NCBI GenBank assembly: GCA_032158295.1
Contig: CM063250.1
Location: 2,549,501-2,613,500, forward strand
DNA from: Pycnopodia helianthoides
Lineage: Eukaryota > Echinodermata > Asteroidea > Forcipulatida > Asteriidae
DNA length: 64,000 nt
Reading direction: 5' to 3'
Part shown: positions 45,608-55,565 of the stretch, piece by piece
How the letters are laid out: each line of letters starts with the position of its first letter
Numbering within the stretch: the stretch's first letter is position 1
Translations under genes and position numbers: made by a program
The notes under the pieces: model-generated
Seen by the model: the letters and a program-made list of their open reading frames with translations, nothing else
Databases searched by the model: none
Told to the model about the DNA's origin: nothing

Positions 45608-45788
45608 AGCCCGGTTCATACTTCATGCGAATGCGAATGCGAAGCGAATATTGACGTCACAACTCTGTTTTCGCTGCAAATACTTCGCAAGAGTTGAGCA
45701 CAGCTCAACTGCTGCGAACTATTCGTTGCGAATTTGTGACGTCAATATTCGCTTCGCATTCGCATTCGCAGGAAGTATGAACCAGGCT
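45608..45788. mobile_element. fold-back Harbinger-like MITE, 181 bp
   Basis: Starts agcccggttcatacttcatg and ends ggaagtatgaaccaggct. The arms pair for about 55 bp with three mismatches (gcgaatgcgaatgcgaagcg, then gaatattgacgtcacaa), and much of the rest also folds back. TAA flanks both sides (45605-45607 and 45789-45791), and the uninterrupted SINE2 has one TAA there. A 3-bp TAA/TTA duplication fits PIF/Harbinger elements. Confidence 0.88.
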
Positions 45789-46030
45789 TAATGCACATAA
45801 AAGAACCCAGTGAAACTTATCATAAAGAGTAGGGGTTTGCAGCATATTGGGCCACAGCACCGTGTAAATCATTACATGGTGCTATGTAAAAGGAAAAAAG
45901 TCTCATACTTAAAAATGTAGCTCCACATACCTTGCAGGATAAATTATATAATAACGTGGAGCGCCATGAGCATCACTGAGTGACAGAATGGAGCGCTATA
46001 TAAGAAGCCACTGTTATTATTATTATTAGC

Positions 46031-46526
46031 GGAGCTTTAAAGAGCTTTTGGAGTACTAATGTAGTACTTCACTCCCTTTGTCAACACCAGAGCACCATCA
46101 CTTTTAGTAAAAATGCGGATACATTTCACCACCTTTTACATCAAGGGCCTTCTTGACCCCAGTGCTGTGCAAAACATTTGCACATTGCATGCTTCGTTGA
46201 CCCACCGTCATCATTGAATTTACTCAATTGTTTGCCGGAAAAACAATACCTGACACGCAAGTTTCAGACCGGGGGGATTATTTCGGAGCGGATGTGCTTC
46301 TCTCCCCCCAAAATACAGCCGAAAAAAATACGTGACTTGCCACAAGCTGTTTCAAGGTGCATTTCTCAACCTGATTGACTAATGGCTGCTAAACATTACT
46401 TACTGCACTTGAACGCCAAATTTAACATCCGAAGTTGTTCAATTTCGCCTATTGAATGGAATAACTTTTAATGGCCGGACAACAGCTGAGTGGGAGGGGG
46501 GGAACCGTCCACTTACGAGGTTGTAA
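46031..46526. other. no gene recognised
   Basis: Unassigned, with a G run near 46493-46501. Nothing else seen. Confidence 0.5.
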
Positions 46527-46793
46527 TTAATGAATGATCAAGTCATGGATATGTCCAGGGGACAACTGACAATTTCCTGTGGTCAGCTGCTGTATAATCC
46601 GATCAAAGGATTCTCTCTCGCGCCGATGGATCTCCACCACGCCTGACAAATTGAGTTTGGAATCAACCTTGAAGGAGGGAACCTTAGAGGGTACTTTGCT
46701 GAGATCCCCCTCCCCCACTATCAACGCACTCCTTAGGTAATAAGTCCGGTGGGGTCTAAGTGGTGATTGGAATGCGTAACCTCCCCTCTGCAT
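46527..46793 (-). other. unrecognised minus frame in GC-rich island
   Basis: An 88-codon minus frame whose C-terminal half (VDSKLNLSGVVEIHRRERES, then FDRIIQQL) looks protein-like and charged. An acceptor-like ttgtatgcag lies just inside its 5' end. The frame closes with TAA before any good donor. No family recognised. Candidate terminal exon only. Confidence 0.2.
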
Positions 46794-46955
46794 ACAACCT
46801 TGGAAGAAAGTACCTTATTTCCATGGTACAACCGACCAGATTTTACCCCAATAAGAAGTAACCTGTCTACTCTCTGGGGTTTGAATTACACACAAATGAT
46901 TAGTATATATTCATGGTTCAGACTAGACCGAGGGAGGCTCGTCTTACTAAAAGAT

Positions 46956-47144
46956 TCAACCTAAAAAATGCCTCTTGGTCCTTTTTTTCGCTGGAAGCTC
47001 CGCTATTTCTGACATGATGCCAGGGGAAGTGCTGAGTGCAAAGGCTGGACCGGACTCAGTACACAGCTGTTCAATGCGACCACGATCGCCAATCCTGGAG
47101 ACGTACTGCAAAGTTTCCTCCCACGCTCTATCAGTGGACACCAT
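46956..47144 (-). other. unrecognised minus frame in GC-rich island
   Basis: A 62-codon minus frame, open further upstream to about 47180. It reads DRAWEETLQYVSRIGDRGRI in the middle and ends in a basic patch (AKKRTKR). It lies upstream (minus strand) of the previous frame, separated by 160 bases with no strong splice pair seen. No family recognised. Confidence 0.2.
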
Positions 47145-47180
47145 CAGATAGGAAAGGAAAGAAGCCCCCCCTCCAGCAGA

Positions 47181-47980
47181 ATGACAGCAAGAAGGATCGT
47201 TTGGGCTTCTTTTTGAGACCTTGTTATGACTTTTGTCCGCCCTGCTTGAGTTTTCACTTACACGATAAACTATTTACTAACCCTGTTTTTGAATTTTTCA
47301 GCTAACTTGATTACCATAAATTACCATATCCTGGGTAAAACAAAGAGGAGGACTCTGAATTGGATTTGTTCATTGATTGGAAGCAAGTAAATTATTAAAG
47401 GGTGGCCCACAGTAATGACAGAATCCGATCTCTAACATTCTTAACATTAAGACAATCCTTGACATGACATCCTCAAAGCAGAAGTGACGAGCTAATGAAG
47501 TAGACGCGGACAGGAACAAATAGACAAATTGTCAGCAGCAACCTACGTCTGGTATGACCAGCAATGATTTCTCTCTAGCACGCTGTACTTTGATGTACTT
47601 CCAAGATGGTTGGAAACACTGTGGTCTGTCATCGTCCATCAGATTTTGTCTAGACAAGAACCTCTTGCCCAGATAAAAAAAACAAGGCATACATAGTATA
47701 CAATTATCTCCCACGCTGACTGAGCAGGGTGGGATGTACATGTACACCCTCCAGGCACTTCTGTTTGTTTTCACTAGGCATATCCAATAAGAGGATAGGA
47801 GTGCTGCAAATTTCAACGGGTAACACTGTTTGTTTGTTTTTTTCCCTCACCGAATCTACACCATCGAGTTAAGAAACTCCCAACCTTTACAATAAACTTT
47901 CATTTCGCATCAAAGACTATACAATAATTGTACATCTTGAACATCTTAAAGACTTAGGTCAGTCTAGAGAGAGAAGTGCA
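47181..47980. other. no gene recognised
   Basis: A 40-base piece near 47420-47445 is the inverse of one in the 42.56-kb element. A 94-codon minus frame at 47532-47816 shows no features. Confidence 0.45.
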
Positions 47981-48216
47981 GTCTTAATCAAAGATTATAG
48001 AGTGCCGAAGGCGGGAGACGGGGAACTGGAGCTCCATCTATTGTTGAAACGTGAAATACGCATTCGCGCCATTTCAGCAAGAAAATGTTTTGTCTGCACT
48101 GATCTATTGTTGTATTTAAAGAGTTGCTTACTGAAATGACATCCAGTGCATATTTCACATTTCAGCCTGAGTTCCCCATATTGCGCCTTGGGTGCTCTAT
48201 AATCTTTGGTCTTAAT
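47981..48216. mobile_element. hAT-like MITE with exact 8-bp target duplication
   Basis: gtcttaat lies at 47981-47988 and again at 48209-48216. Between them the 220-bp element starts caaagattatagagtgccga and ends in the inverse ctctataatctttg, with weaker pairing for about 30 more bases. An 8-bp duplication and CAAAG ends suit hAT. Its TIR differs from the CAGGG family. It is inserted at the edge of the following SINE fragment. No coding capacity. Confidence 0.88.
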
Positions 48217-48360
48217 CAAGGAAACCTGTCCCGGATTGTAGTGGCTCTTGAATCCCAGCTAAGCCACCAGTATTTATTATTTTGTCCTTGAGCAAGACAC
48301 TTAACCAGACTTTCCTACCTTCTCTTCATCCAGGTGTACAAATGTACGGAAATGGTATTA
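48217..48360 (+). mobile_element. SINE5-type fragment
   Basis: gctcttgaatcccagc, ttgtccttgagcaagacact and tcttcatccaggtgtac follow the order of the SINE at 10371. The head is mostly gone. Confidence 0.6.
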
Positions 48361-48689
48361 TGATTGACAAACTCCTTTGCAGTTAGCATTTCTCATAGAC
48401 TGTGCTAACAACATTCACGCATGCGTACAGACACTATTGGTTGGAAAACCCAATTTAGTTGCACACTAGGCAGACGCACAAATGCGCATGTGTCACGCCA
48501 CCATCAGTGCCATACAAGAAGGTGCGATGTTCCCTCACTTTGCTTGACTAAGTGTATGCTTTTTGGGATGCTAGGTGGCAGCAAACAATTCCCTGTTGTT
48601 TATGTAACTCTGGGCACACACACCTATTTAAGACTGGTGGATTCCAACCTTTTAAAGTCTGTTTCCATCGAGCTATTCAAAAATCTCAC
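48361..48689. other. no gene recognised
   Basis: The 121-codon frame 48421-48786 runs into the next SINE and has no domain. Confidence 0.45.
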
Positions 48690-48920
48690 ATTAAGAACAT
48701 GGCATGTTGTGCCGAACGATCAAGCGTACCAGACTCAAGCCCTGGAGTTTCTGACCAGCAGAGTGGGGTTCGAGTCCCGGTCTTGACACTTGTGTCCTTT
48801 AAGCAAGACAACTAACCATCATTGTTTTGTGTGATGCGCGTACAAGAACCCAGTACACATACTGTTTAAAGAAAAGGGCTTCGCCCCATGTTTCTGGCAT
48901 GATTGGCAATTCCATGTGCA
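48690..48920 (+). mobile_element. SINE2, 5' part
   Basis: The head gttgtgccgaacgatcaagc, anticodon-like arm ccagactcaagccctgg and box B tggggttcgagtcccgg are followed by cacttgtgtcctttaagcaa and the body to gggcttcgccccatg. The 3' part is missing. Confidence 0.78.
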
Positions 48921-49664
48921 CAATCGACCCTGCCCGTGTGACCCCTGAGAAGGGTGTGTTGGTGCAGTATCAATCAAGACAAAATCCAGGGGTGACATAA
49001 ACCCTGAATAAAATATTAGCAATTTTCATCAAATAAAATTTCTGCCTCCCCAGTTCCCTGATTTGTTGGAGAAAAGAATAGTATGACCAGATCATTTTTC
49101 ACATAAACAGTGCGCTACCCCACCTGACACCACCAACTTACTTTCTCCCCTCCACAAAAAAAACCAAAAACCCGATCACAAACACTCTCATAAAACAGCT
49201 TTTTACTGTCCAGCGGGAACACTCAAAAGCCAACAGAGCGGAGCAGACGAGATTACAATTTGAGACGAATTGTGGCGCTGCACTGTTAATAAATCATCGT
49301 AGGCTGATCGGGTATCTGCAAAAGGACGGCCAATTTCAGTTGTGTGGTTGTGAGGCTCTCGACTGAGCCGTCACAAAGCAGATGATGCTCTTTGACGTTA
49401 TATTTTGGGGTGTTGTTTTTTTGCCAAAAAGTTGCAAACCATCTCATCTAAGAAAAACAGGTGTGTCACTATAAATATCTTTTACAATTTCCCCCCCCCC
49501 AAAAAAAATCTTTAAGTAGATGAGCCTTATCCATTTTAATGCCAGAATTTAAAAAAAAAAGTTTGGGAAAAACTTAAATACATAAGTGAATAATCCTGTA
49601 TCATGTATCTTTTCCATAATTCCCAAATGAGTTGGAATTTGATCTTAGCAATACTTGCCAATAC
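48921..49664. other. no gene recognised
   Basis: A C run lies near 49491-49500 followed by A runs. Otherwise unassigned. Confidence 0.5.
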
Positions 49665-49930
49665 TTGCAATACTAAGGCCATCTCCCCTACAAGTTTGAT
49701 AAAACTAGTAGGGGGATGGCCTTAGCTTTCGATTCAAACCGGACCTTCGTCAGAGGAATAAACAAGCACAAACAAAAACATATCCTGAAGACGAGCAGAG
49801 TATACTGTTCGAAACGTCAAGACCAAACCGGCTCTTCTCAGAGCCAACACTCACACAAAAGAGATTTACACATGGTTGCACCCGCAAGTTTACTATTAAT
49901 TATTATTTAGTTATAGTTCTTCCTAAAAAC
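49665..49930 (+). mobile_element. Penelope-like element fragment with hammerhead-like motifs
   Basis: aaggccatctcccctac and gtagggggatggcctt form a long hairpin at about 49676-49725. Then come gctttcgattcaaaccggac and ttcgtcagagg, whose minus strand reads CTGACGA, 18 bases, GAAA: a hammerhead-like core followed by that hairpin as helix III. On the plus strand CTGAAGA (49785-49791) is followed by a 6-bp stem (gagcag/ctgttc) and GAAACGTC (49811-49818), again hammerhead-like. Such motifs are typical of the terminal repeats of Penelope-like elements. No reverse transcriptase is present. Boundaries are uncertain; unusual sequence continues to about 50170. Confidence 0.55.
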
Positions 49931-50170
49931 ATATCCATTTATAGCAAAAAAGAGAGGCAAAAGAATAATGTGAAGGTATCCAGAAAAAAAGAGAAAATTT
50001 TGGCCAATCAAAGTTATTAGTTTACAAACAGTGGGGTGGCTAAGAACCAATCAGAGTGAAGTAGTGAGGAACAAAAGGATGGTCAGTGAAAGGGTGGATT
50101 ACTTGACCATAAAGGTGGTCACTGCATTCTAGGTAATGCTGGAAACATAAAAGGACAGGATTAGAGGGCT

Positions 50171-50785
50171 ATAAATATATATATATAATTTTATTTATTT
50201 TATTTTTTGGGGGGGAGGTGATTTTGTCAATAATTATAAAAAATGCCATTCTGACATTCACAAGAAGAATCCAACTGTTTCAACATTTTGTCTAAACTTG
50301 AATAGAAATGAGACCTCCTTTAAAGTATAGGCTGTAAACTTTTAGTGAGTTGATCTTATCCTGAAGAATATCCTTGAGCAGTCGGGGAACAAGACTAATA
50401 TAGATGCAGAATCACTCCCTGTAGATAATTTATCATTTACGACCATCTTGAACAAACAGTAAATTGCACTCTCCCACCATGTGAATCGATGTTAAGCATT
50501 ATAAATTTCCTTTCCATATTAGAAAGTAAACATGCAAGGTAGCCTGATCCCCCACATCAGACAAGAATTCCGTCTCCAAAAACCCAAACGACCCCCTGGT
50601 TCCTTCCAGTTTTGCTGATAACACATAGACAGTGATTTAACACTGTCTCTAAAAGAGGCCGTGTCCACGCCTGCAGATTTTAAACAAATAATCTTAAGGT
50701 ATAAAAGGACATACCCTTCTCTTGAGCTCGAGTTTTTTTTAATACAATAAAAAGGTAATTTTTATCCAGTAATTACTTTTCCATT
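50171..50785. other. no gene recognised
   Basis: A short (ta)n tract lies at 50178-50190 and a G run at 50209-50215. Otherwise unassigned. Confidence 0.5.
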
Positions 50786-50970
50786 CATGAGAAAATAGAA
50801 TTAGCTGTTGCAAACTGCTTACCAAAGTAAAGGACTGTATGGTATAAATGCAAAAACAATTAGTATGACCTTACGTTTGGACCTATAGCAGAGTCTTTCT
50901 GGAAGGCTAAAATCCCTTCAGCTTTCAAGACTCTGATGGGGTCAATATGTCAGGCAATTAACTATTTTAT
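50786..50970. repeat. family G element
   Basis: Starts gaaaatagaattagctgttg, as at 37468, and has ggtataaatgcaaaaacaat and acgtttggacctatagcaga, followed by an inverted tcaagactctgatggggtc. The GAAACGTC core is mutated. Confidence 0.6.
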
Positions 50971-51068
50971 GCACTTTCACTGTTTAGTACACATTTATAA
51001 AATTCCATGCTAGTCATATATAACAAAATACAAAATAACATTTCTGTTGAGATGTGTCACACAAAAAA

Positions 51069-51174
51069 GTTGTGGAACTTCCACAGAATTGCTCGACCAG
51101 AAAAGACGTTAATTGAAAAAAGGCTTGAAACTTTCGAAGAATTGCTTGATCAGAAAAGATGTTGATTTAAAAAC
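51069..51174. repeat. tandem duplication, 54-bp unit, two copies
   Basis: acagaattgctcgaccagaa and gaagaattgcttgatcagaa lie 54 bases apart, each followed by aagacgttaattgaaaaa or aagatgttgatttaaaaa. Confidence 0.85.
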
Positions 51175-51423
51175 ATCTATACTGCATGTACCTCAACTAA
51201 AGATGTGAAGTGTAGAAACCTCCTTTGCCCCAAAATAAACCTAGTTAGTTGTTTTCCCTCGTTTGTGTTTTCTTTCCTTCTCACTTTCATTGGACTAGAC
51301 TCAGATCTTCTAGAGACAAACGTCTTCTTGCCATTCCCATTAGTTCCAAATCCAATGGGTATAGATTTTTTTTTCAATCAACATCAGGGACACCACCATC
51401 TCTCAAAATTTGCAGCAAACGTC

Positions 51424-51682
51424 TTAACACGTTGACTGCACCGACGAGTATATTCGAGTAACAGGTTAGACGGATTCACGAGTATACTCGTAGAGAATGA
51501 AAGGGCTTGTATTGTTATCTAAATACACTGGCATCACTGAACATGCAACACATACCTTCTTGGCATGGCCAGACATCGATCATAGAATTGCATGTTAATT
51601 TTTGATTTTTTTTTGTATAGTACCTATTTGTATCGCATGGCACATGTGCATCACACATAATGGCCGGCAGTCAACGTCTTAA
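51424..51682. mobile_element. piggyBac-like MITE, 259 bp
   Basis: TTAA at both edges. The left end is ttaacacgttgactgcaccg and the right end ggcagtcaacgtcttaa. Near the left end are gacgagtatattcgagt and a palindromic acgagtatactcgt. TTAA duplication and CACGTTGACTGC-type ends are typical of piggyBac-like elements. The TIR differs from the AAAGG TTAA-MITEs. No transposase. Confidence 0.82.
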
Positions 51683-53453
51683 ACACTTTCCTACTCACAA
51701 AATCCTAGTAACTTTCTGTATTGTACAGCACTTTGATCTCTCTTGTAAAAATGCTTTATAATACATTTCTATCATCATTATTATAATTTCTGGGAAGGGT
51801 TCATGTTTAAATTTTTAACTGGTGGTGAAGAGAAAACTGTGCCAGACAACAACGAGTTGAATTTCCGTTTTCTGTCAGAATCTATACTCTTACCGCTCTA
51901 AAGAATGAATAATTATAATCGATCAATCTGGCCAGTAACAAAGGCTAAAGTCCATTTTCTCTGACTTAACTGGGCTTGCATTAAGCAATTTCCCCAGCAA
52001 GGTAAATTTGAAGAAAAACAAAACAAAGTTCCCTTCAATTGAACATCAAGTTAAAATTTAACAGGTCAATGTTTCGGTAAACATAGTTTGCTAAACTGCA
52101 AACAAATTCCCAGGGGTGAATTAGGTCTGACATAATATCCAAATATTAGGAGGTATGTTGAATTCTTGGCACTTCCACCTTTTGGTGAAAATGATAGAGG
52201 TTATAGATTTCTAGCAGCTTCTGCAGGGAACAGCATCTATCCACAGCACAAGACAATTCATTTAAAGAGTTTGCTTTCTTTATATCTGAAGAAAATAATC
52301 ACTATTTTTTTTTTCACTTGGTAAAAAATAATTAAGTCTGCATTCAGGTAAAAGTCTGAAATGTTTCACTCACAGAAACTCATTTTATTTATATCAGACT
52401 TCAATTATGGATTAAAATTATTGCACTAGATAACGTTTAATTATGTATTTGCAACTGAAATTAAAGAAAAAAGCGAACAATGACTCATTCGTTGTTGTTG
52501 ATGCTGTGATTAATTATTTAATATTTACTTTTTCTCTCTGCTACCTTACAAACTGGTTGCTAATATTAAAAACTAATCTCAGCATCAACAACATCAAAAG
52601 TAAAACAAATATATATATATATTTTTTTAGTTTCAGTGCAATTCTCAACGAGACTAAAAACAAATGCTAATGAAAACTTTAATATCCACAAAACAAAAAG
52701 CCTTGCCTATAACGTTGCTGATTGTTAAACAGTTACCGGTACATACTATAACTAGTAAACTTAGTAAACTAAGTTTACTACTGCTGGTTATAGTTACTTC
52801 CTACCTGTACATCTTAAATGAATCTGCTTTAAGTCCTGAAAGCATTTTCTGCGCTTCCATGCATCCTCAGAAATGTTGAAGAAGAAAAAAACAGGAAGTC
52901 TGGTTGTTGTTTTTTTAATGAAGTTGACGTTTGACGTTCTAATCAAGAGACTTTGCTAAAACAATTTCTGTTTTTTCCCTTTTCAATGATAACTTGAGCA
53001 GACACAAAGTGCTCACAATAACAGTAAAGTGTTCAAGGTACTCTCTGAAGGATGGCATAAATTGGAATGAATTGCTTTGATAAATGAACTTGCGAAGGTT
53101 GTCTGGTGCATATTTATATCAGGTTCTGAGGGGGGGGGGGGTATTTACAGCCAGCACAAACATGATCAAGTAAATTGCCAGCCCCTCAGGATATGCATTT
53201 TGCTTGATTATTTATTATTAGTTAATATTTCTTTGAGATGTGGTATTCTTACTCTTTCTATGTTTTGCAGGAGAGTCCGTGTTAAAAAAAAGGCCTGGGT
53301 TTGCAAAGGGGTGTATTGCTTGAAATAAAGTTGATTATTTCTGGGGAAATGTGCTCCATGAACAAACTACAATTCCTACAAGGAAACATTAGTCTGAGAC
53401 AAGTCCATTGCAGTCCCAAGTTATGACAACAATTTTTTTCTCTTTCCATATAT
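51683..53453. other. no gene recognised
   Basis: 1.8 kb, AT-rich. A SINE-tail-like gctttataatac...atcattattata lies at 51751-51790, a short palindrome (aaacttagtaaactaagttt) near 52760, a G run at 53128-53139 and (ta)n at 52609-52622. Confidence 0.5.
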
Positions 53454-54358
53454 CAAGTAATAAACCACAGGGGAAACTGACTGGGTAAATAAAAATCAAA
53501 AAATTTGGGGTTGAACAAAGGAAAAATTTACTAGAGTGGGATTTGAACCTGCCACCTCCAGATTAAGGTGCCGGCGCTCCACCAACTGAGCTATCTAGCC
53601 CTAATGATGGCGGTCTCCCTATTTTGTCCATATCTTTGTCCATGGGGGAGGGGGAGGGGAGAGGGGAGAGGGGGGGGGGAGAGGGGAGAGGGGGGAGGGA
53701 GAGGGGGGAGGGGGGAGAGGGGAGAGGGGAGAGGGGAGAGGGGGAGGGGGAGGGGAGAGGGGGAGAGGGAGAGGGGAGAGGGGAGAGGGGAGAGGGGGAG
53801 GGGAGAGGGGGGAGGGGAGAGGGAGAGGGGGAGAGGGGAGGGGGAGAGGGGAGAGGGGAGAGGGGGAGAGGGGAGGGGAGAGGGGGAGGGGAGAGGGGGG
53901 AGGGGAGAGAGGGGAGAGGGGAGAGGGGAGAGGGGAGAGGGGGAGGGGAGAGGGGGGAGGGAGGGGAGGGGAGGGGGAGGGGGAGGGGGGGGGAGAGGGG
54001 AGAGGGAGAGGGGAGAGAGGGAGAGGGAGAGGGGAGAGGGGGGAGGGGAGAGGGGGAGGGGAGAGGGAGAGGGAGAGGGGGAGGGGGAGGGGGAGGGGAG
54101 AGGGGGAGGGGAGAGGGGGGAGAGGGAGGAGGAGGGGAGAGGGGAGGGGGAGGGGAGGGAGGGGGAGAGGGGGAGGGGAGGGGGAGGGGGAGAGGGGGAG
54201 GGGGAGGGAGGGGGAGGGAGAGGGAGAGGGGGAGGGGGAGGGGGAGGGGGGAGGGGGGGGGGGGGAGAGAGTGCCAGTCAGAAGCCAAACAACCTGTAAC
54301 TGTCAGTGAAGCCAGGGATCACACCCATTGCAGGATTACAATACAACCTGGAAAGCGG
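53454..54358 (-). mobile_element. SINE1 split by a giant purine tract
   Basis: The plus strand shows the SINE1 end ccacaggggaaactgactgg, box B tgggatttgaacctgcc and head gctccaccaactgagctatc. The leader then stops at tttgtccatg. After the purine tract the leader resumes with gtgccagtcagaagcc and runs to atacaacctggaaagcggg. SINE order is kept on both sides, so the tract grew inside the element. Confidence 0.88.
53644..54271. repeat. 628-bp pure-purine (GGGGA/GA) tract
   Basis: Every base on the plus strand is G or A, mostly gggga and ggggaga units without fixed order. The minus strand is pure pyrimidine. Such tracts can form triplex (H-DNA) or G-quadruplex structures and tend to be unstable. 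The proline/serine and glycine/arginine frames of more than 240 codons here are artefacts. Confidence 0.98.
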
Positions 54359-54378
54359 GTACGTTTTATTTCAAATAT

Positions 54379-54540
54379 CAAGTAATAAACCGCAAGGGAA
54401 ACTGACTGGGTAAATTTGAAAAAAGTTTGGGTTGAACAGAAACAAAAATAGACTAGAGCGGGATTTGAACCTGCGACTGGCTTCTGACTCCCGCTTTAGT
54501 AAATTTTTCTCTCTTCAACCCCAAATTAATTTTTCATTAT
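54379..54540. mobile_element. SINE1 fragment with inverted 3' piece
   Basis: A minus-strand SINE1 from its 3' end (ccgcaagggaaactgactgg) to box B (gggatttgaacctgcgac) is joined at once to ggcttctgactcccgcttta and a plus-strand body piece, aaatttttctctcttcaacc. The arrangement matches the inverted pair at 7.6 kb. Confidence 0.72.
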
Positions 54541-55187
54541 CATTTTTTTTTTCTGCGGGAGAATAAACCTTGGTCTGGTACACCATGCTGCATAATGAAG
54601 ACGTCTCCAAGCAAACACGCTTTTCAACATCGTTTCAAATTGCCGAAGTATACACAGACTGGCAGGTATTCTTCTTGCCTCTTCCCCTCAGACCACAACC
54701 ACCCCTCTTGTCTCTCGTCCTCCGTAATTTAATGAAACACACACAGCCCCAAATCAAACCGGATGCATAGTCAAATATGACCACTGCATCAATGTCAACT
54801 GCAATAGCACACTCCCCACACTTCAATTATTTACCCAATCTCCTTTCCAAAAAAAGCAAACAACCCATCTCGGATTTAAACAAATAACATTTAAAGGTCG
54901 GGTTTACAAACTTGGGTATTTAATGTCTGCGCACCAGTGAAATATTATCCGTTACAGGTAATAGAAGAAACGGCCAAATGGACTGAGTACTTCAGCTGGA
55001 TTTGTAAACAACCAAAACACAAATAACATATAATGTTAAAACAAATAGATGAGCAATTGATATGAAAAATATTCAATGTAATGCACACACACACAAAATA
55101 TTTTGAGGTAGCAAGTTAGGTATGGCATTTTATGTGTAAGAATTTACAATATTTGCAACAGAGAAAAAATAAATTTTAATACATGTT
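54541..55187. other. no gene recognised
   Basis: Short frames on both strands at 54570-54826 show no features. A (ca)n stretch lies at about 55083-55096. Confidence 0.5.
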
Positions 55188-55432
55188 GAACTTGCATCCA
55201 AGGAATATTATTTGTGTTGTATCCATACACCTGTGTGTGTTAAGCACTGTATACTCAGTGAACTCCTGAGTCCTGTGAAAAATTTAAAAAAATCCACAGC
55301 ATATCACTTGGGTGGGATTCGAACCTGTGAACTCTGCCATTCTAGAGCAGATATCTTGCCATTAGAGCACCGAGCTTGCCCGGTAGCGAGAGGCAGTTTG
55401 AATCCTATAGTTTAGCAGTAGGTATGGCGATG
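55188..55432 (-). mobile_element. SINE3
   Basis: The plus strand shows ggtgggattcgaacctgtga (inverse box B), ttgccattagagcaccgagc (inverse box A) and the leader cggtagcgagaggcagtttg. The 3' part includes actcctgagtcctgtgaaaa. The next SINE3 copy follows directly. Confidence 0.8.
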
Positions 55433-55565
55433 GATTCAAGCACTGTATAATACTTCATATATTCCCGAGTCCTGTAAAAAAACAATTACTCTGGTGGGAT
55501 TCGAACCCATGAACTTTGCCATTCTAGAGCGGATGTCTTACCACAAGACAACCAAGCTTAGTAAG
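55433..55565 (-). mobile_element. SINE3, second tandem copy
   Basis: The inverse order of tail, body and head is repeated: attcccgagtcctgtaaaaa, ggtgggattcgaacccatga and gtcttaccacaagacaacca. The two copies share orientation. Confidence 0.78.

Larger units (their letters stand above)
45215..46030 (+). mobile_element. SINE2 interrupted by two MITEs
   Basis: The SINE2 head (gtgggttgagcgggtaagag, then the anticodon-like arm ccagactcaagctctgg) stops at about 45280 in ttcggatc. It resumes at about 45488 with gcagagtgtgggttcgagtc. The body runs to 45607, breaks again, resumes at 45789 (taatgcacataaaagaaccc) and ends with the tail gagcgctatataagaagcca and ATT repeats. Removing the two insertions restores SINE2 order. 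Confidence 0.85.

Noticed and set aside
53563..54385. Reading frames of more than 240 codons on both strands in the purine tract
   Set aside because: Simple-sequence frames without stops: G/A codons give only Gly, Arg, Glu and Lys. No gene structure.
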